Shown here piece by piece: positions 51,821-60,648 of a stretch of DNA of 64,000 bases. Position 1 is the first letter of the stretch. Every line of letters begins with the position of its first letter. The DNA lies in assembly GCA_022711465.1 (NCBI GenBank), contig JAKLEZ010000009.1, forward strand, positions 186,001 to 250,000, given 5' to 3'. The position numbers were made by a program, and so were the translations under genes. Source of the stretch: Planctomycetota bacterium. Lineage in GTDB: Bacteria > Planctomycetota > Phycisphaerae > UBA1845 > PWPN01. Under the pieces are notes generated by a model. It did no database searches. It was not told the DNA's origin and saw only the letters and a list, made by a program, of their open reading frames with translations.

Positions 51821-54667
51821 CGCCTTGGCGGTGGGGAAGAATTCATACGCCCCCATATCCACGATCGGCGGCGTGCCCGCACCGGTGTCAATCGTGTCTG
51901 GATCGTCAAAGAACCGAGCCCAGCCAGCCAAGTCAAACGGCAACGGCTCGCCTAAGTCACCGTCGTCGTCGAGGTCGTCGGAATCGGCTGGCACACGAGC
52001 GTTGTTCGCGGCATCGAGGCAGGGCGAGTCAGCCTCCAGACGCAGGTCGCCAAGAACGTCGTCCGTGGTCCCCCAGATACAGTCCGGTCCCGGGTTGGCG
52101 GCGCGAAACAGAGGATCGGCTGAGATATTGCCGCCACTCCCGGTAGGATCACTGATACCGGAGAAGTTGTAATCCGTGTTGCCAAAGACGCAACTGTGGT
52201 CAAGCACCGCTCCAGCTTCGTCGTATATGCCGGAGGAGTTGAAGGCCACGATCGTGTTGGCGATGACATAGCTGCCGCCGTGGTCACCCACGGCAGTATA
52301 GACTGCACCCCCTTGCGAAGCAGAGTTCCCCACGACTGTGGAATTGGCCATCTGGGGGGGGCTCCAGGATGAAGCGGAATAGAGTCCGCCGCCAACGCCG
52401 TCATAGTACACACCGTCAAAGAGGTATCCCGAGGCAGCGTTCCTGGCAATCACTGTGTTGACAATCGTTGCGCTTGAGTCGTAGAAGCAGCCGATTCCTG
52501 CTCCTACTCCTGCGGTGTTACCCACCACCACGTTGCTCGTGATTGGCGGAGAAGACTCGTACTGACACCATATTCCGCCTCCACCGAGAGCGTGATTACC
52601 TTCCACCCTGTTCTTGACAATTGCTGGACTAGACGTTTCGCAATAGACTCCCCCTCCTAATGTATACTCACCAGCCGCGATGTTATTGATAATTGCGTTG
52701 TTGGCGATCACCGGCGACGCGAAATAGCAGTAGATACCCGCGCCCAAGCCGGGATGATCCAGATCGCTGCTCTGCAGATTGTTGTCGATGATGGTGTTGT
52801 TGGTGATCGCTGGAGACGCATAGGAACAGTAGACTCCAGCACCGCACATGGCGTCACCCCACGAGTCGTGGTAGACACTGGTCCCGCTGCCGTTACGGAT
52901 GGTGAAACCGTCGATGGTGTTAGCGCGCTGAGGCAGGTTCAGACATGTCACCACCGAACCACCTGCCTGGCCATCAAGAATAGTGATGTTCAATTTCGAG
53001 TCGCGATCATCTCGCACTGTCTCCGCACCTGCAAAGCCGCCGTAGACATGGACATACGGCCTCAAGGTGAGTCGCTCCAGATAGATGCCGGCAGCCACCC
53101 AGACGTCCCCGCCTTGACCAGATACGGCATCGATGCCGGCCTGAACCGTTCTCTTTGCGAGCATCCAGTCCGAACCGTCATTGGCGTCGTGGCCATCCGG
53201 GCGCACGCGAACCACTGATGGCGGACCTTCAGTCCAGACAGTGCCATCCGATTCATCGGCCCCGATGTCCACTCGGCCATTCTGGATGCGGGGCTCGCCG
53301 TCCATGTCCAGCCTACCCGCCGGCACAACTGTGTCATCGCCAGCATCTCTGCAAGGCGAATCTGGCTGAATGTGCACGTTCCCATACCCGGCACCCGCAA
53401 ACTCTGGATCGACGGAGATGTTGCCATCGACACCCGTTGGATCTGTAGTACCAACGTAGTCCCCCTCGGCGTTCCCATACAGGCAGTTGTATGCCAGGAG
53501 TGGCTCGCTTTGCGAAGCTCGGATGCCGGATGAGTTGAAGACCACAAGTGTGTTTACGATCGTTGGCACGCCGCCGCTGGCACAGTGAATTCCGGGACCG
53601 TGGTTTCCGACAATCGTGTTGTTCGTGCTCATTCCCGAACATGCGTGAAGATAGACTCCGCCGTATGTGGCGGATCTGTTGCCGGTGATCACGTTGCTCA
53701 GCAGCGTTGTGGAACTGCTATAACAGCAAATCCCGCCGTTGCTATTATCTCTGACCCTATTATTGGCGATAGTTGGCGAGCCAAGCTCCCAAGTAATCCC
53801 GCTCCCGTGATTGTCACTAATAAGGTTATTTGCTACTGTTCCCGACGAAGAAAAGCAGTGGATTCCACCGTCGTTGTTCTCTGTCACCGTGTTGCCGATC
53901 ACTGTCGGGGAGCCACCGGAAAAGTAGATCCCGCTACCAACACCCCTGATCCAACTGCCGCCCGCGCTGTTATGGGTAATCGTGTTCCCGGAGATTATCG
54001 GCGAGGACTGCCAACCGGAGATCCCTCCCCCCGCCGTCGAGTCCTCGTAGGCCACGTTGCTAATAATGGTGTTGTTGACGATTGTCGGCGATCCGTAATC
54101 GCAATAGATACCGCCGCCAGCAATGGCTCGGTTGCTAGCAATCGTGTTATTCGCAATAGTCGGCGAGGAATGATCACAATATACCCCTCCACCCTTTGAC
54201 GGCAGGCTCACTGGAAGACCGTTACGAATCGTGAAACCGTCGACGCGCGTAGCTTCAGTCGCGCCTGGCGTGATCAGTATCACCCGACCATTGTGGTTGC
54301 CGTCGATGATGGTGGCGGCCACGATGCCGGGATCGTCGGGGTTGATACTCCGCAGCGTGAGTGGGATGGCAGGAATGGTGATGTTCTCAACGTAGGCGCC
54401 ATTGGGTGAACCGGTCGAGGGCAACACAATGATGGTGTCGCCGGACTCGGCCGCGTCGAGGGCGGCCTGAATCGTGGCGTGATCCCACGTCCCGTGCCAG
54501 TCGACGATCAGCGTGCGGCCGGCGATGGACGCCGCCAGCGCCTCCACCTGTTCGCGGGGCACCTCTTTCAGCAATGATGCCGGGGCGTCACCGGCGACGG
54601 GTACTCCCAGTGCCCCACAGACACTTACACCCAGCACGATCATCACGGCAGAAATGACAGGTCGCAT
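51566..54667 (-). CDS. Giant secreted parallel beta-helix protein with dockerin-like unit
   Basis: 1033 residues from the ATG at 54667 (GGAG 7 nt upstream; signal ISAVMIVLGVSVCGALG). Two long blocks of parallel beta-helix coils (for example GGGVYCDHSSPTIANNTIASN, GGGIYCDYGSPTIVNNTI) at about residues 50-430 and 480-900, each headed by a segment typical of such proteins (DSTIxxGLDAA/RTVQAGIDAV-like, YVHVYGGFAGAE). Asn ladders and Gly-Gly turns are regular. The C-terminus is the dockerin-like double calcium loop (DFDADGDVDGDD, DFDEDNDVDQSD). Proteins of this sort are surface or extracellular; some are lyases, but no catalytic site was seen. Confidence 0.82.
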   Translation of the reverse strand: MRPVISAVMIVLGVSVCGALGVPVAGDAPASLLKEVPREQVEALAASIAGRTLIVDWHGTWDHATIQAALDAAESGDTIIVLPSTGSPNGAYVENITIPAIPLTLRSINPDDPGIVAATIIDGNHNGRVILITPGATEATRVDGFTIRNGLPVSLPSKGGGVYCDHSSPTIANNTIASNRAIAGGGIYCDYGSPTIVNNTIISNVAYEDSTAGGGISGWQSSPIISGNTITHNSAGGSWIRGVGSGIYFSGGSPTVIGNTVTENNDGGIHCFSSSGTVANNLISDNHGSGITWELGSPTIANNRVRDNSNGGICCYSSSTTLLSNVITGNRSATYGGVYLHACSGMSTNNTIVGNHGPGIHCASGGVPTIVNTLVVFNSSGIRASQSEPLLAYNCLYGNAEGDYVGTTDPTGVDGNISVDPEFAGAGYGNVHIQPDSPCRDAGDDTVVPAGRLDMDGEPRIQNGRVDIGADESDGTVWTEGPPSVVRVRPDGHDANDGSDWMLAKRTVQAGIDAVSGQGGDVWVAAGIYLERLTLRPYVHVYGGFAGAETVRDDRDSKLNITILDGQAGGSVVTCLNLPQRANTIDGFTIRNGSGTSVYHDSWGDAMCGAGVYCSYASPAITNNTIIDNNLQSSDLDHPGLGAGIYCYFASPVIANNAIINNIAAGEYTLGGGVYCETSSPAIVKNRVEGNHALGGGGIWCQYESSPPITSNVVVGNTAGVGAGIGCFYDSSATIVNTVIARNAASGYLFDGVYYDGVGGGLYSASSWSPPQMANSTVVGNSASQGGAVYTAVGDHGGSYVIANTIVAFNSSGIYDEAGAVLDHSCVFGNTDYNFSGISDPTGSGGNISADPLFRAANPGPDCIWGTTDDVLGDLRLEADSPCLDAANNARVPADSDDLDDDGDLGEPLPFDLAGWARFFDDPDTIDTGAGTPPIVDMGAYEFFPTAKADFDADGDVDGDDLTVFEACATGPAIPYNLAELPESDPGCTLTPDGNGHIAADFDEDNDVDQSDFGSFQRCYSGAGSTADSACAD

Positions 54668-54699
54668 CTTCTTTCTCCTCAGTGCAGTCCACACGATGA

Positions 54700-54950
54700 T
54701 CAGTCCCCACAGCCGGCCTCCGCAGGGCTGCCTTGACCGCTGTAGCAGCGCTGAAAGGCACCGAAGTCGGATTGATCTACGTCGTTATCCTCATTAAAAT
54801 CAGCGGCGATATGGCCGTTGGCGTCGGGCGTCAGCGTGCAACCCGGTTCGGGCTCGGGCAGCGCGGCCGGGTTGTACGGAATCGCCGGGCCGGTCGCGCA
54901 GGCTTCGAAGATCATCAGGTCGTCGCCATCGACGTCAAAATCACAGTCAA
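54700..54950 (-). repeat. Dockerin-like cassette, copy 4
   Basis: The C-terminal cassette of the kelch-like gene, with the same words and spacing as copies 2 and 3. Confidence 0.75.
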
Positions 54951-57153
54951 AGTCGGCAGTCGGACCGGGATCACGCCATCGCGCCCATCCGCCGTAATCC
55001 GGGTAAGTCATGTGAACATAACCTCCCACTACGAGTTCGCCTCCGAGGACAGTCAGAGCAGAAACGAACTCGCCCACCCCAAGGCCGGAGCCGAGCGCGG
55101 ACCAGGCTGTTCCGTCCCATCTGGCAATGCCGTCTGCGGCAACGCCCCCGGCTTCCGTGAAATCGCCTCCCACGATCAGGTTGTTGTTGTAGACGGCCAA
55201 AGCGTAGGCGCCGGAGTACCCATAAAAACCACTCACTCCAGACCCGAGCGGTGACCAGGATGTCCCGTTCCACCTCGCAATGTTGTTGGCTGGTACTCCC
55301 CCGGCCTCTGTGAACACTCCTCCGACGATCAGGTCACCTTTGTAGACACCCAAAGCGTAGACGGCGCCGGTCACTCCAGACCCAAGCGAAGACCAGGATG
55401 TTCCATCCCATCTGGCGACGTTGTTGACGGCAACTCCCCCGGCATCTGTGAATGTGCCCCCGACGATCAGGTCACCATTGTAGACGTTCAACGCGCTAAC
55501 CGAGCCATTCGGCAGGCCGGAGCCGAGCGGTGACCAGGATGTCCCGTTCCACCTCGCAATGTTGTTGGCCGGTACTCCCCCGGTTTCTGTGAACGAGCCG
55601 CCGACGATCAGGTCACCGTTGTAGACGGCCAAAGAGTTGGCGCTGGGGTATTCGCCGGCCATTCCAGACCCAAGCGAGGACCAGGATGTCCCGTTCCATC
55701 TGGCGATGCCGTTGGCTGGCACACCCCCGGCTTCCGTGAAATCGCCTCCCGCGATCAGGTCGCCGTTGTAGACCGTGAGGGCATACATGAACCCAGGATA
55801 GCCGCCGCTCAGCAATCCCGAGCCGAGCGCAGACCAGGCGATCCCGTTCCACCTGGCGATGCTGTTGACTGGCCTTCCGCTGGCTTCCGTGAACATGCCG
55901 GCGGCGATCAGTTCCCCGCCATAAACGGTGAAAGACTGGATCGGCCCATTCATCCCCGCCAGCAGCGGCGCCCAGGAAACGCCATCCCATTTGGCAATAC
56001 TGTAGGCGGACACATCGCCGGCGAGATGGAAGTTGCCGCAGGCAACGACTTCGCCGCCAAGGACGACAAAGTCATGAACAGCCAGAATACCGTAGCCGTT
56101 GCGCAGTCCTTCGCCCATGGGGTTCCATTCGGTGCCATTCCACGTGGCAGTTCTCGTGGCTGTGATCACTCCGGCGGCGGTGAATGTTCCACCCGCGATC
56201 AGTTCGTTATCGTAAACCGCCAGAGCGAAGACGATGTTGTTCAAGCCGGAACCGAGGGCGGCCCATGAAGTACCGTCCCACCGCGCAATGTTGCTGACTT
56301 CAACACCACCGGCCTCCGAAAAGCTGCCGCCGGCGACCAGCTCGCCGTTGTACACAGCCAACGATTCGACTCTGGCGTTTGTGCTGGTCAAACCGTCGCC
56401 CACGGGCGTCCACGCGGAGCCGTGCCACCTGGCGATGTTGTTCACGGCAATCCCACTGCCGGTGGTGAATTTGCCTCCGGCAATCAGTTCGCCGCCGTGG
56501 ATCGTCAGCGCCCTGACGGCGGGCGCTGCGCCACCCGTCAAACCGGTGTCGAAAGGCGTCCAGGCGGAACCGTTCCACCTGGCAATGTTGTTCACGGCAA
56601 TCCCACTGCCGGTGGTGAATGAACCTCCGGCGATCAGTTCGCCGTTGTGGACGGCGACCGTGCTGACAGTGGGGCTCGTTCCGCCCGTCAAGCCGGTGTC
56701 CAATGGCTCCCAGGAGAACCCGTTCCACCTGGCGATATTGTTGACCGTGATCCCCCCTACGCTGGCGAAACTGCCTGCGGCAATCAACTCTCCATTGTAA
56801 ACCGTGAGGGCGTAGACCCTGTCGCTGGCGGCCGTGAATCCGGGGCCCACCGGCATCCATGACATCCCGTTCCATTCGGCGATATCTGTCATCCCAACAC
56901 CCCCGGCGGTGAAGAAGTTGCCACCGATCACCAGCCGCTCCGAATGCGGACCCGTGCCGTCGCGGTCCCAGAGCACGCCGGCATAGACGATACCGTCTAC
57001 GTTCACGCCAGGGATGTCCGTGGGAAACGTCCACTGTCCTGAACACTGAGCAAAAGACCAACTGCTGCAGACGGTCAGCCCGATGCCCGCGAGCATCGTC
57101 ATCCAGAACACGCTTGATGTGCGTACCGGCGGAGTATCAGCGGAAGCCATCAT
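54700..57153 (-). CDS. Giant secreted kelch-like (Rax2/galactose-oxidase-type) propeller with dockerin-like unit
   Basis: 817 residues from the ATG at 57153 (GGAGG 7 nt upstream; signal FWMTMLAGIGLTVCSSWSFA). At least eleven repeats of about 55-60 residues with the core GGxFTEAGGVPANNIARWNGTSWSPLGSG and VYNGDLIVGG, a beta-propeller repeat. In eukaryotes the same type of repeat is found in Rax2-like cortical proteins; in planctomycetes it is common in secreted proteins of unknown role. Ends in the shared dockerin-like segment (DFDCDFDVDGDD, DFNEDNDVDQSD, CYSGQGSP). The stop lies 32 bp upstream of the beta-helix gene's start codon, so the two may be co-transcribed. Confidence 0.82.
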   Translation of the reverse strand: MMASADTPPVRTSSVFWMTMLAGIGLTVCSSWSFAQCSGQWTFPTDIPGVNVDGIVYAGVLWDRDGTGPHSERLVIGGNFFTAGGVGMTDIAEWNGMSWMPVGPGFTAASDRVYALTVYNGELIAAGSFASVGGITVNNIARWNGFSWEPLDTGLTGGTSPTVSTVAVHNGELIAGGSFTTGSGIAVNNIARWNGSAWTPFDTGLTGGAAPAVRALTIHGGELIAGGKFTTGSGIAVNNIARWHGSAWTPVGDGLTSTNARVESLAVYNGELVAGGSFSEAGGVEVSNIARWDGTSWAALGSGLNNIVFALAVYDNELIAGGTFTAAGVITATRTATWNGTEWNPMGEGLRNGYGILAVHDFVVLGGEVVACGNFHLAGDVSAYSIAKWDGVSWAPLLAGMNGPIQSFTVYGGELIAAGMFTEASGRPVNSIARWNGIAWSALGSGLLSGGYPGFMYALTVYNGDLIAGGDFTEAGGVPANGIARWNGTSWSSLGSGMAGEYPSANSLAVYNGDLIVGGSFTETGGVPANNIARWNGTSWSPLGSGLPNGSVSALNVYNGDLIVGGTFTDAGGVAVNNVARWDGTSWSSLGSGVTGAVYALGVYKGDLIVGGVFTEAGGVPANNIARWNGTSWSPLGSGVSGFYGYSGAYALAVYNNNLIVGGDFTEAGGVAADGIARWDGTAWSALGSGLGVGEFVSALTVLGGELVVGGYVHMTYPDYGGWARWRDPGPTADFDCDFDVDGDDLMIFEACATGPAIPYNPAALPEPEPGCTLTPDANGHIAADFNEDNDVDQSDFGAFQRCYSGQGSPAEAGCGD

Positions 57154-57222
57154 GTTCTTCCTCCTCTTGTCCGTTTGCACGTCCGCTGTCCGGAAATCGC
57201 CATTGGACGAGCAAATGTCACC

Positions 57223-59544
57223 TCACCGAACACGTTTTCCCATCCTTCTGGGCCGCACGACAATAACACCGGCAAGCAGCATGAGGCCCACTGTCGCCGG
57301 TTCCGGGACGGCGGTGAACGTGACCTCGCCGGTGGTGTAGAGGTTGGCCAGATCCCATTGATAGCCCGGCAGCGACAGCACCTGGCTGAACTGGTCGCCG
57401 GAGGCCAGCAGGCCGTTCCAGTTGAAGACGTCGAAAGTGGTTCCGACCAAGGCCAGCGGGTCGGTGCCCGGGGCAAAACCGAGCCGTAGCGTGCCGCCCA
57501 AGTCCGGCGTAAAGCCGCCGGCCAGCGTGATCGTCGAGCCCCACGCGGCGTCGGCGAAGATGATGTCGAGGATCGAGCCTTCGGCCAGCGTCATAGCATC
57601 GTCGATGGTGATGGCAATCCCGCCACCGTAGTCGCGGATGGGCATGATATCGGCAGACAGAAGGTTGAGGCCTTGGACGTGGCCGTCCGGTCGGATGAGA
57701 TTGTCCGTGATAGCCGTGTCGAGTTGATAAGCATTTGCTCTACGTGCGTCCGCTCTTCTCAAGTCCGCGCCGGTCAGTGTCGTGTTGAGAAACGTAGCTT
57801 CTGTGAGGTTCGCCCCGCTCAGATCGGCGTTGGTCAGCGTGGAGTACGCTATACCTGCCGACGTGAGGTTCTGGCCAGCCAGATTCCAGCCGGTCAGGTC
57901 GTTATAGGAGAGTTCGATGTCGTGCAGATCATGGGCCTGGTAGCTGGCCGTCGAGTAGAGCTGCTCCTTCGTAAAGCCCTTACGCGTGCTGCCGCGGAAA
58001 TTCGCCCCCGCCACTGTCGCCCCGCTCAGATCGGCGTTGGCCAAGACGGCAGCCGGAGGTCCCCCGGATGGCAGGCCATATCCAAGCCCTGCTCCGGACA
58101 GATTCTGCCCTGCGAAGTTCCAACCGGTCAGGTCATTGCCCCAGAGCGCGATGCCGTGCAGATCATGGGCCTGGTAGCTGGCCGTCGAGTAAAGCTGCTC
58201 CTTGGTGAAACCCTTGGACGTGGTGAAATCGAAGCTCGCCCCGACGATCGTTGCCCCTGTGAAGTCCGCGTTGGTGAGCGTGGAGGACCCCATGTCCGCC
58301 GACGTGAGGTTCTGGCCAGCCAGATTCCAGCCGGTCAGGTCATTGCCCCAGAGCGCGATGCCGTGCAGATCATGGGCCTGGTAGCTGGCCGTCGAGTAAA
58401 GCTGCTCCTTGATGAAACCCTTGGACGTGGTGGAACCGAAGCTCGCCCCGACGATCGTTGCCCCTGTGAAGTCCGCGTTGGTGAGCGTGGAGGACTGCAT
58501 GGCCGCCGACGTGAGGTTCTGGCCGGCCAGGTTCCAGCCGGTCAGGTCATTGCCCCAGAGCGCGATGCCGTGCAGATCATGGGCCTGGTAGCTGGCCGTC
58601 GAGTAAAGCTGCTCCTTGATGAAACCCTTGGACGTGGTGGAACCGAAGCTCGCCCCGACGATCGTTGCCCCTGTGAAGTCCGCGTTGGTGAGCGTGGAGG
58701 ACTGCATGGCCACCGACGTGAGGTTCTGGCCAGCCAGATTCCAGCCGGTCAGGTCACTGCCGTTTAGATCGATGCCATGGAGGTCTCCGGCCTGATAGCT
58801 GGCCGTGGAATAGAGTTGCTGTTTCGTGAAGCCTAGGGACGTGGCGGAACCGAAGCGCACCCCGACGATCGTTGCCCCTGTGAAGTCCGCGTTGGTGAGC
58901 GTGGAGGACCCCATTTCCGCCGACGTGAGGTTCTGGCCGGCCAGGTTCCAGCCGGTCAGGTCATTGCCCCAGAGCGCGATGCCGTGCAGATCATGGGCCT
59001 GGTAGCTGGCCGTCGAGTAAAGCTGCTCCTTGGTGAAACCCTTGGACGTGGTGGAACCGAAGCTCGCCCCGACGATCGTTGCCCCTGTGAAGTTCGCGTT
59101 GGCGAGCGTGGAGTACCGCATCTCCGCCGACGTGAGGTTTGCCCCGCTCAGATCGGCGTTGGTCAACGTGGAGGACTCCAGGTACGCCGAGGTGAGGTTT
59201 GCCCCTGTGAAAGTCGCGTCGGTTAGGGTAGCGGCCGAGAACGACGCTTCGCTGAGGTTGGCACTGGTAAACTGGGCGCTGTCGAGCCAACTGGAACTGA
59301 AGTAACTCCCGTGAAGATCCAATCCGCCGGACAGGTCGGCGCACCGCAGGTTGTGCGGGTCCGTGTTCCAGTACGAAAGATATACCCCCGGTCCCGGCGT
59401 GATGGTCTCCGTTCCAGGGATCACCTCGCCGGTCTGCCAATTGTAGATCTGGGCGTTGGCGGGAAGAGTGGGCAAGGCTATCACGATGAGCATTATGGCC
59501 GGCAGGGCAAACGGCGGTCGTCGAACTGATCGATGGGGTATCAT
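57223..59544 (-). CDS. Secreted pentapeptide-repeat protein with PEP-CTERM anchor
   Basis: 773 residues from the ATG at 59544 (GGAGG upstream; signal FALPAIMLIVIALPTLPANA). The body consists of A(D/N)LxX pentapeptides that build right-handed square beta-helices, organised in 69-residue super-repeats (LYSTASYQAHDLHGIALWGN, then DLTGWNLAGQNLTSA, then STLTNADFTGATIVGASFGS). Six of these are nearly identical at DNA level. Near the C-terminus is a beta-sandwich (GGTLRLGFAPGTDPLALVGTTFDVF) and finally AVPEPATVGLMLLAGVIVV with a basic tail RPRRMGKRVR, a PEP-CTERM sorting signal recognised by exosortase, implying export and processing at the outer layers of the cell. Confidence 0.88.
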   Translation of the reverse strand: MIPHRSVRRPPFALPAIMLIVIALPTLPANAQIYNWQTGEVIPGTETITPGPGVYLSYWNTDPHNLRCADLSGGLDLHGSYFSSSWLDSAQFTSANLSEASFSAATLTDATFTGANLTSAYLESSTLTNADLSGANLTSAEMRYSTLANANFTGATIVGASFGSTTSKGFTKEQLYSTASYQAHDLHGIALWGNDLTGWNLAGQNLTSAEMGSSTLTNADFTGATIVGVRFGSATSLGFTKQQLYSTASYQAGDLHGIDLNGSDLTGWNLAGQNLTSVAMQSSTLTNADFTGATIVGASFGSTTSKGFIKEQLYSTASYQAHDLHGIALWGNDLTGWNLAGQNLTSAAMQSSTLTNADFTGATIVGASFGSTTSKGFIKEQLYSTASYQAHDLHGIALWGNDLTGWNLAGQNLTSADMGSSTLTNADFTGATIVGASFDFTTSKGFTKEQLYSTASYQAHDLHGIALWGNDLTGWNFAGQNLSGAGLGYGLPSGGPPAAVLANADLSGATVAGANFRGSTRKGFTKEQLYSTASYQAHDLHDIELSYNDLTGWNLAGQNLTSAGIAYSTLTNADLSGANLTEATFLNTTLTGADLRRADARRANAYQLDTAITDNLIRPDGHVQGLNLLSADIMPIRDYGGGIAITIDDAMTLAEGSILDIIFADAAWGSTITLAGGFTPDLGGTLRLGFAPGTDPLALVGTTFDVFNWNGLLASGDQFSQVLSLPGYQWDLANLYTTGEVTFTAVPEPATVGLMLLAGVIVVRPRRMGKRVR
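57880..59115 (-). repeat. Six tandem 207-bp repeats inside the pentapeptide gene
   Basis: The period is exactly 207 bp: the same words recur at 58202, 58409, 58616 and 59030, giving 69-residue units. Units at 58166-58780 differ by only a few bases (for example ATGTCC versus ATGGCC at the end of a unit), showing recent expansion or gene conversion. Confidence 0.8.
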
Positions 59545-59986
59545 TTCCACCTCCTACTTGTCTTATCGAGATGCTGAGCCATCATTGTACTTCCGGCGAC
59601 CGGCCAAGAGAATGCCGATTACCCGCTAGGAGCCTCTCCAAACGGTCTGGCTGCCGGCCTCCTGGCCGCGGTTGAAGGCCCGATAAACCGAGGTATCTCC
59701 TCGCCTCGTCGTGGATGCCCCGGGTACGATGGCCTCCAATGATTCAGATGGGAAACAGGTTCTGCAGTCACGGGGAGCCTTCGGAATTTCTGTCGCTTCG
59801 ATCCGCCGAGGAAGCTGTGATGTCGGTCACAGAATGGATTAGGACCGAATTAGTACGATAAAGCAGGTCGCCAGCACGGCGAGCCTGAGAAACCCACGCG
59901 ATCACATCAAACCGTTGGAGCCCAAGGTGCCGAAGCTTATGCTATAGGCTGGCTTGTGGCAGGTTGCGGCCTATGGGCTCAAGGCA
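59545..59986. other. Divergent intergenic region
   Basis: About 440 bases between the pentapeptide gene (minus) and the sigma factor gene (plus). It must contain both promoters, but I see no convincing -35/-10 pair, riboswitch or small gene. Confidence 0.5.
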
Positions 59987-60607
59987 ATGAACGACGCAGA
60001 GCATGTTATCGACAAGGCCCGCCAGGGTGATCGCAATGCCCTATCTGCGCTCCTGCGGGAGCACGGCCCGGCCGCCCGGGCGGCTGTTCGGGGCAACATC
60101 CCCGCCAAGTGGCGGTCCATGCTCTCTGAGGATGACGTCATCCAGCAAACCTACGCCGACGCGATCGTCGGTATCCGACAGTTCCGGTCAGACGAGCCGG
60201 GGGCCTTCTCCACTTGGCTGGCCAAGCTGGCCCGGAACAACCTTCTGGCCGCGATCGGGATGCTGGAAACCGCCAAGCGCGGCGGCGACCGGCGACGGAT
60301 GGAACTGGGAGGCTCGGATGAGTCTTGCGTCGAGCTCTACCTGTCGGTCACGGCCGGTGGGGCAACCCCGAGTCGCCAAGTAGCCCGGGAAGAGGCGAAG
60401 TCGGCGGTCTTGAAAGCCCTCGATCAGCTTCCAAGTTTCTACGCGACGGTCGTGCGGATGTATGATATCGAAGGACGCGAGGTGCAGGAGGTCGGCGAGC
60501 AACTCAAACGTTCGCCCGGCGCCGTGTACATGCTTCGGGCCCGAGCGCACAGGGAGCTAGCCAGACTCATGGGCAGCGCGTCGGATTTTCTGACGTATAA
60601 AGGCTGA
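59987..60607 (+). CDS. ECF-type RNA polymerase sigma factor
   Basis: 206 residues from the ATG at 59987; a TTG at 59954 would add an unlikely 11 residues. Region 2: AEHVIDKARQGDRNALSALLREHGP and LSEDDVIQQTYADAIVGIRQFRSDEPGAFSTWLAKLARNNLLAAI. Region 4: LDQLPSFYATVVRMYDIEGREVQEVGEQLKRSPGAVYMLRARAHREL, the helix-turn-helix that reads the -35 box. This is the planctomycete ECF type usually paired with a Ser/Thr kinase rather than an anti-sigma factor, and the kinase gene indeed follows 41 bp downstream. Confidence 0.88.
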   Translation: MNDAEHVIDKARQGDRNALSALLREHGPAARAAVRGNIPAKWRSMLSEDDVIQQTYADAIVGIRQFRSDEPGAFSTWLAKLARNNLLAAIGMLETAKRGGDRRRMELGGSDESCVELYLSVTAGGATPSRQVAREEAKSAVLKALDQLPSFYATVVRMYDIEGREVQEVGEQLKRSPGAVYMLRARAHRELARLMGSASDFLTYKG

Positions 60608-60648
60608 GTCCGCAGCCCGTAATAAAGTCGGTCAAGTGAGTTTCGGTC

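Noticed and set aside
57673..58767. 364-codon plus-strand ORF in the pentapeptide gene
   Set aside because: Periodic antisense of the 207-bp repeats; the minus-strand frame has signal peptide, pentapeptides and PEP-CTERM.
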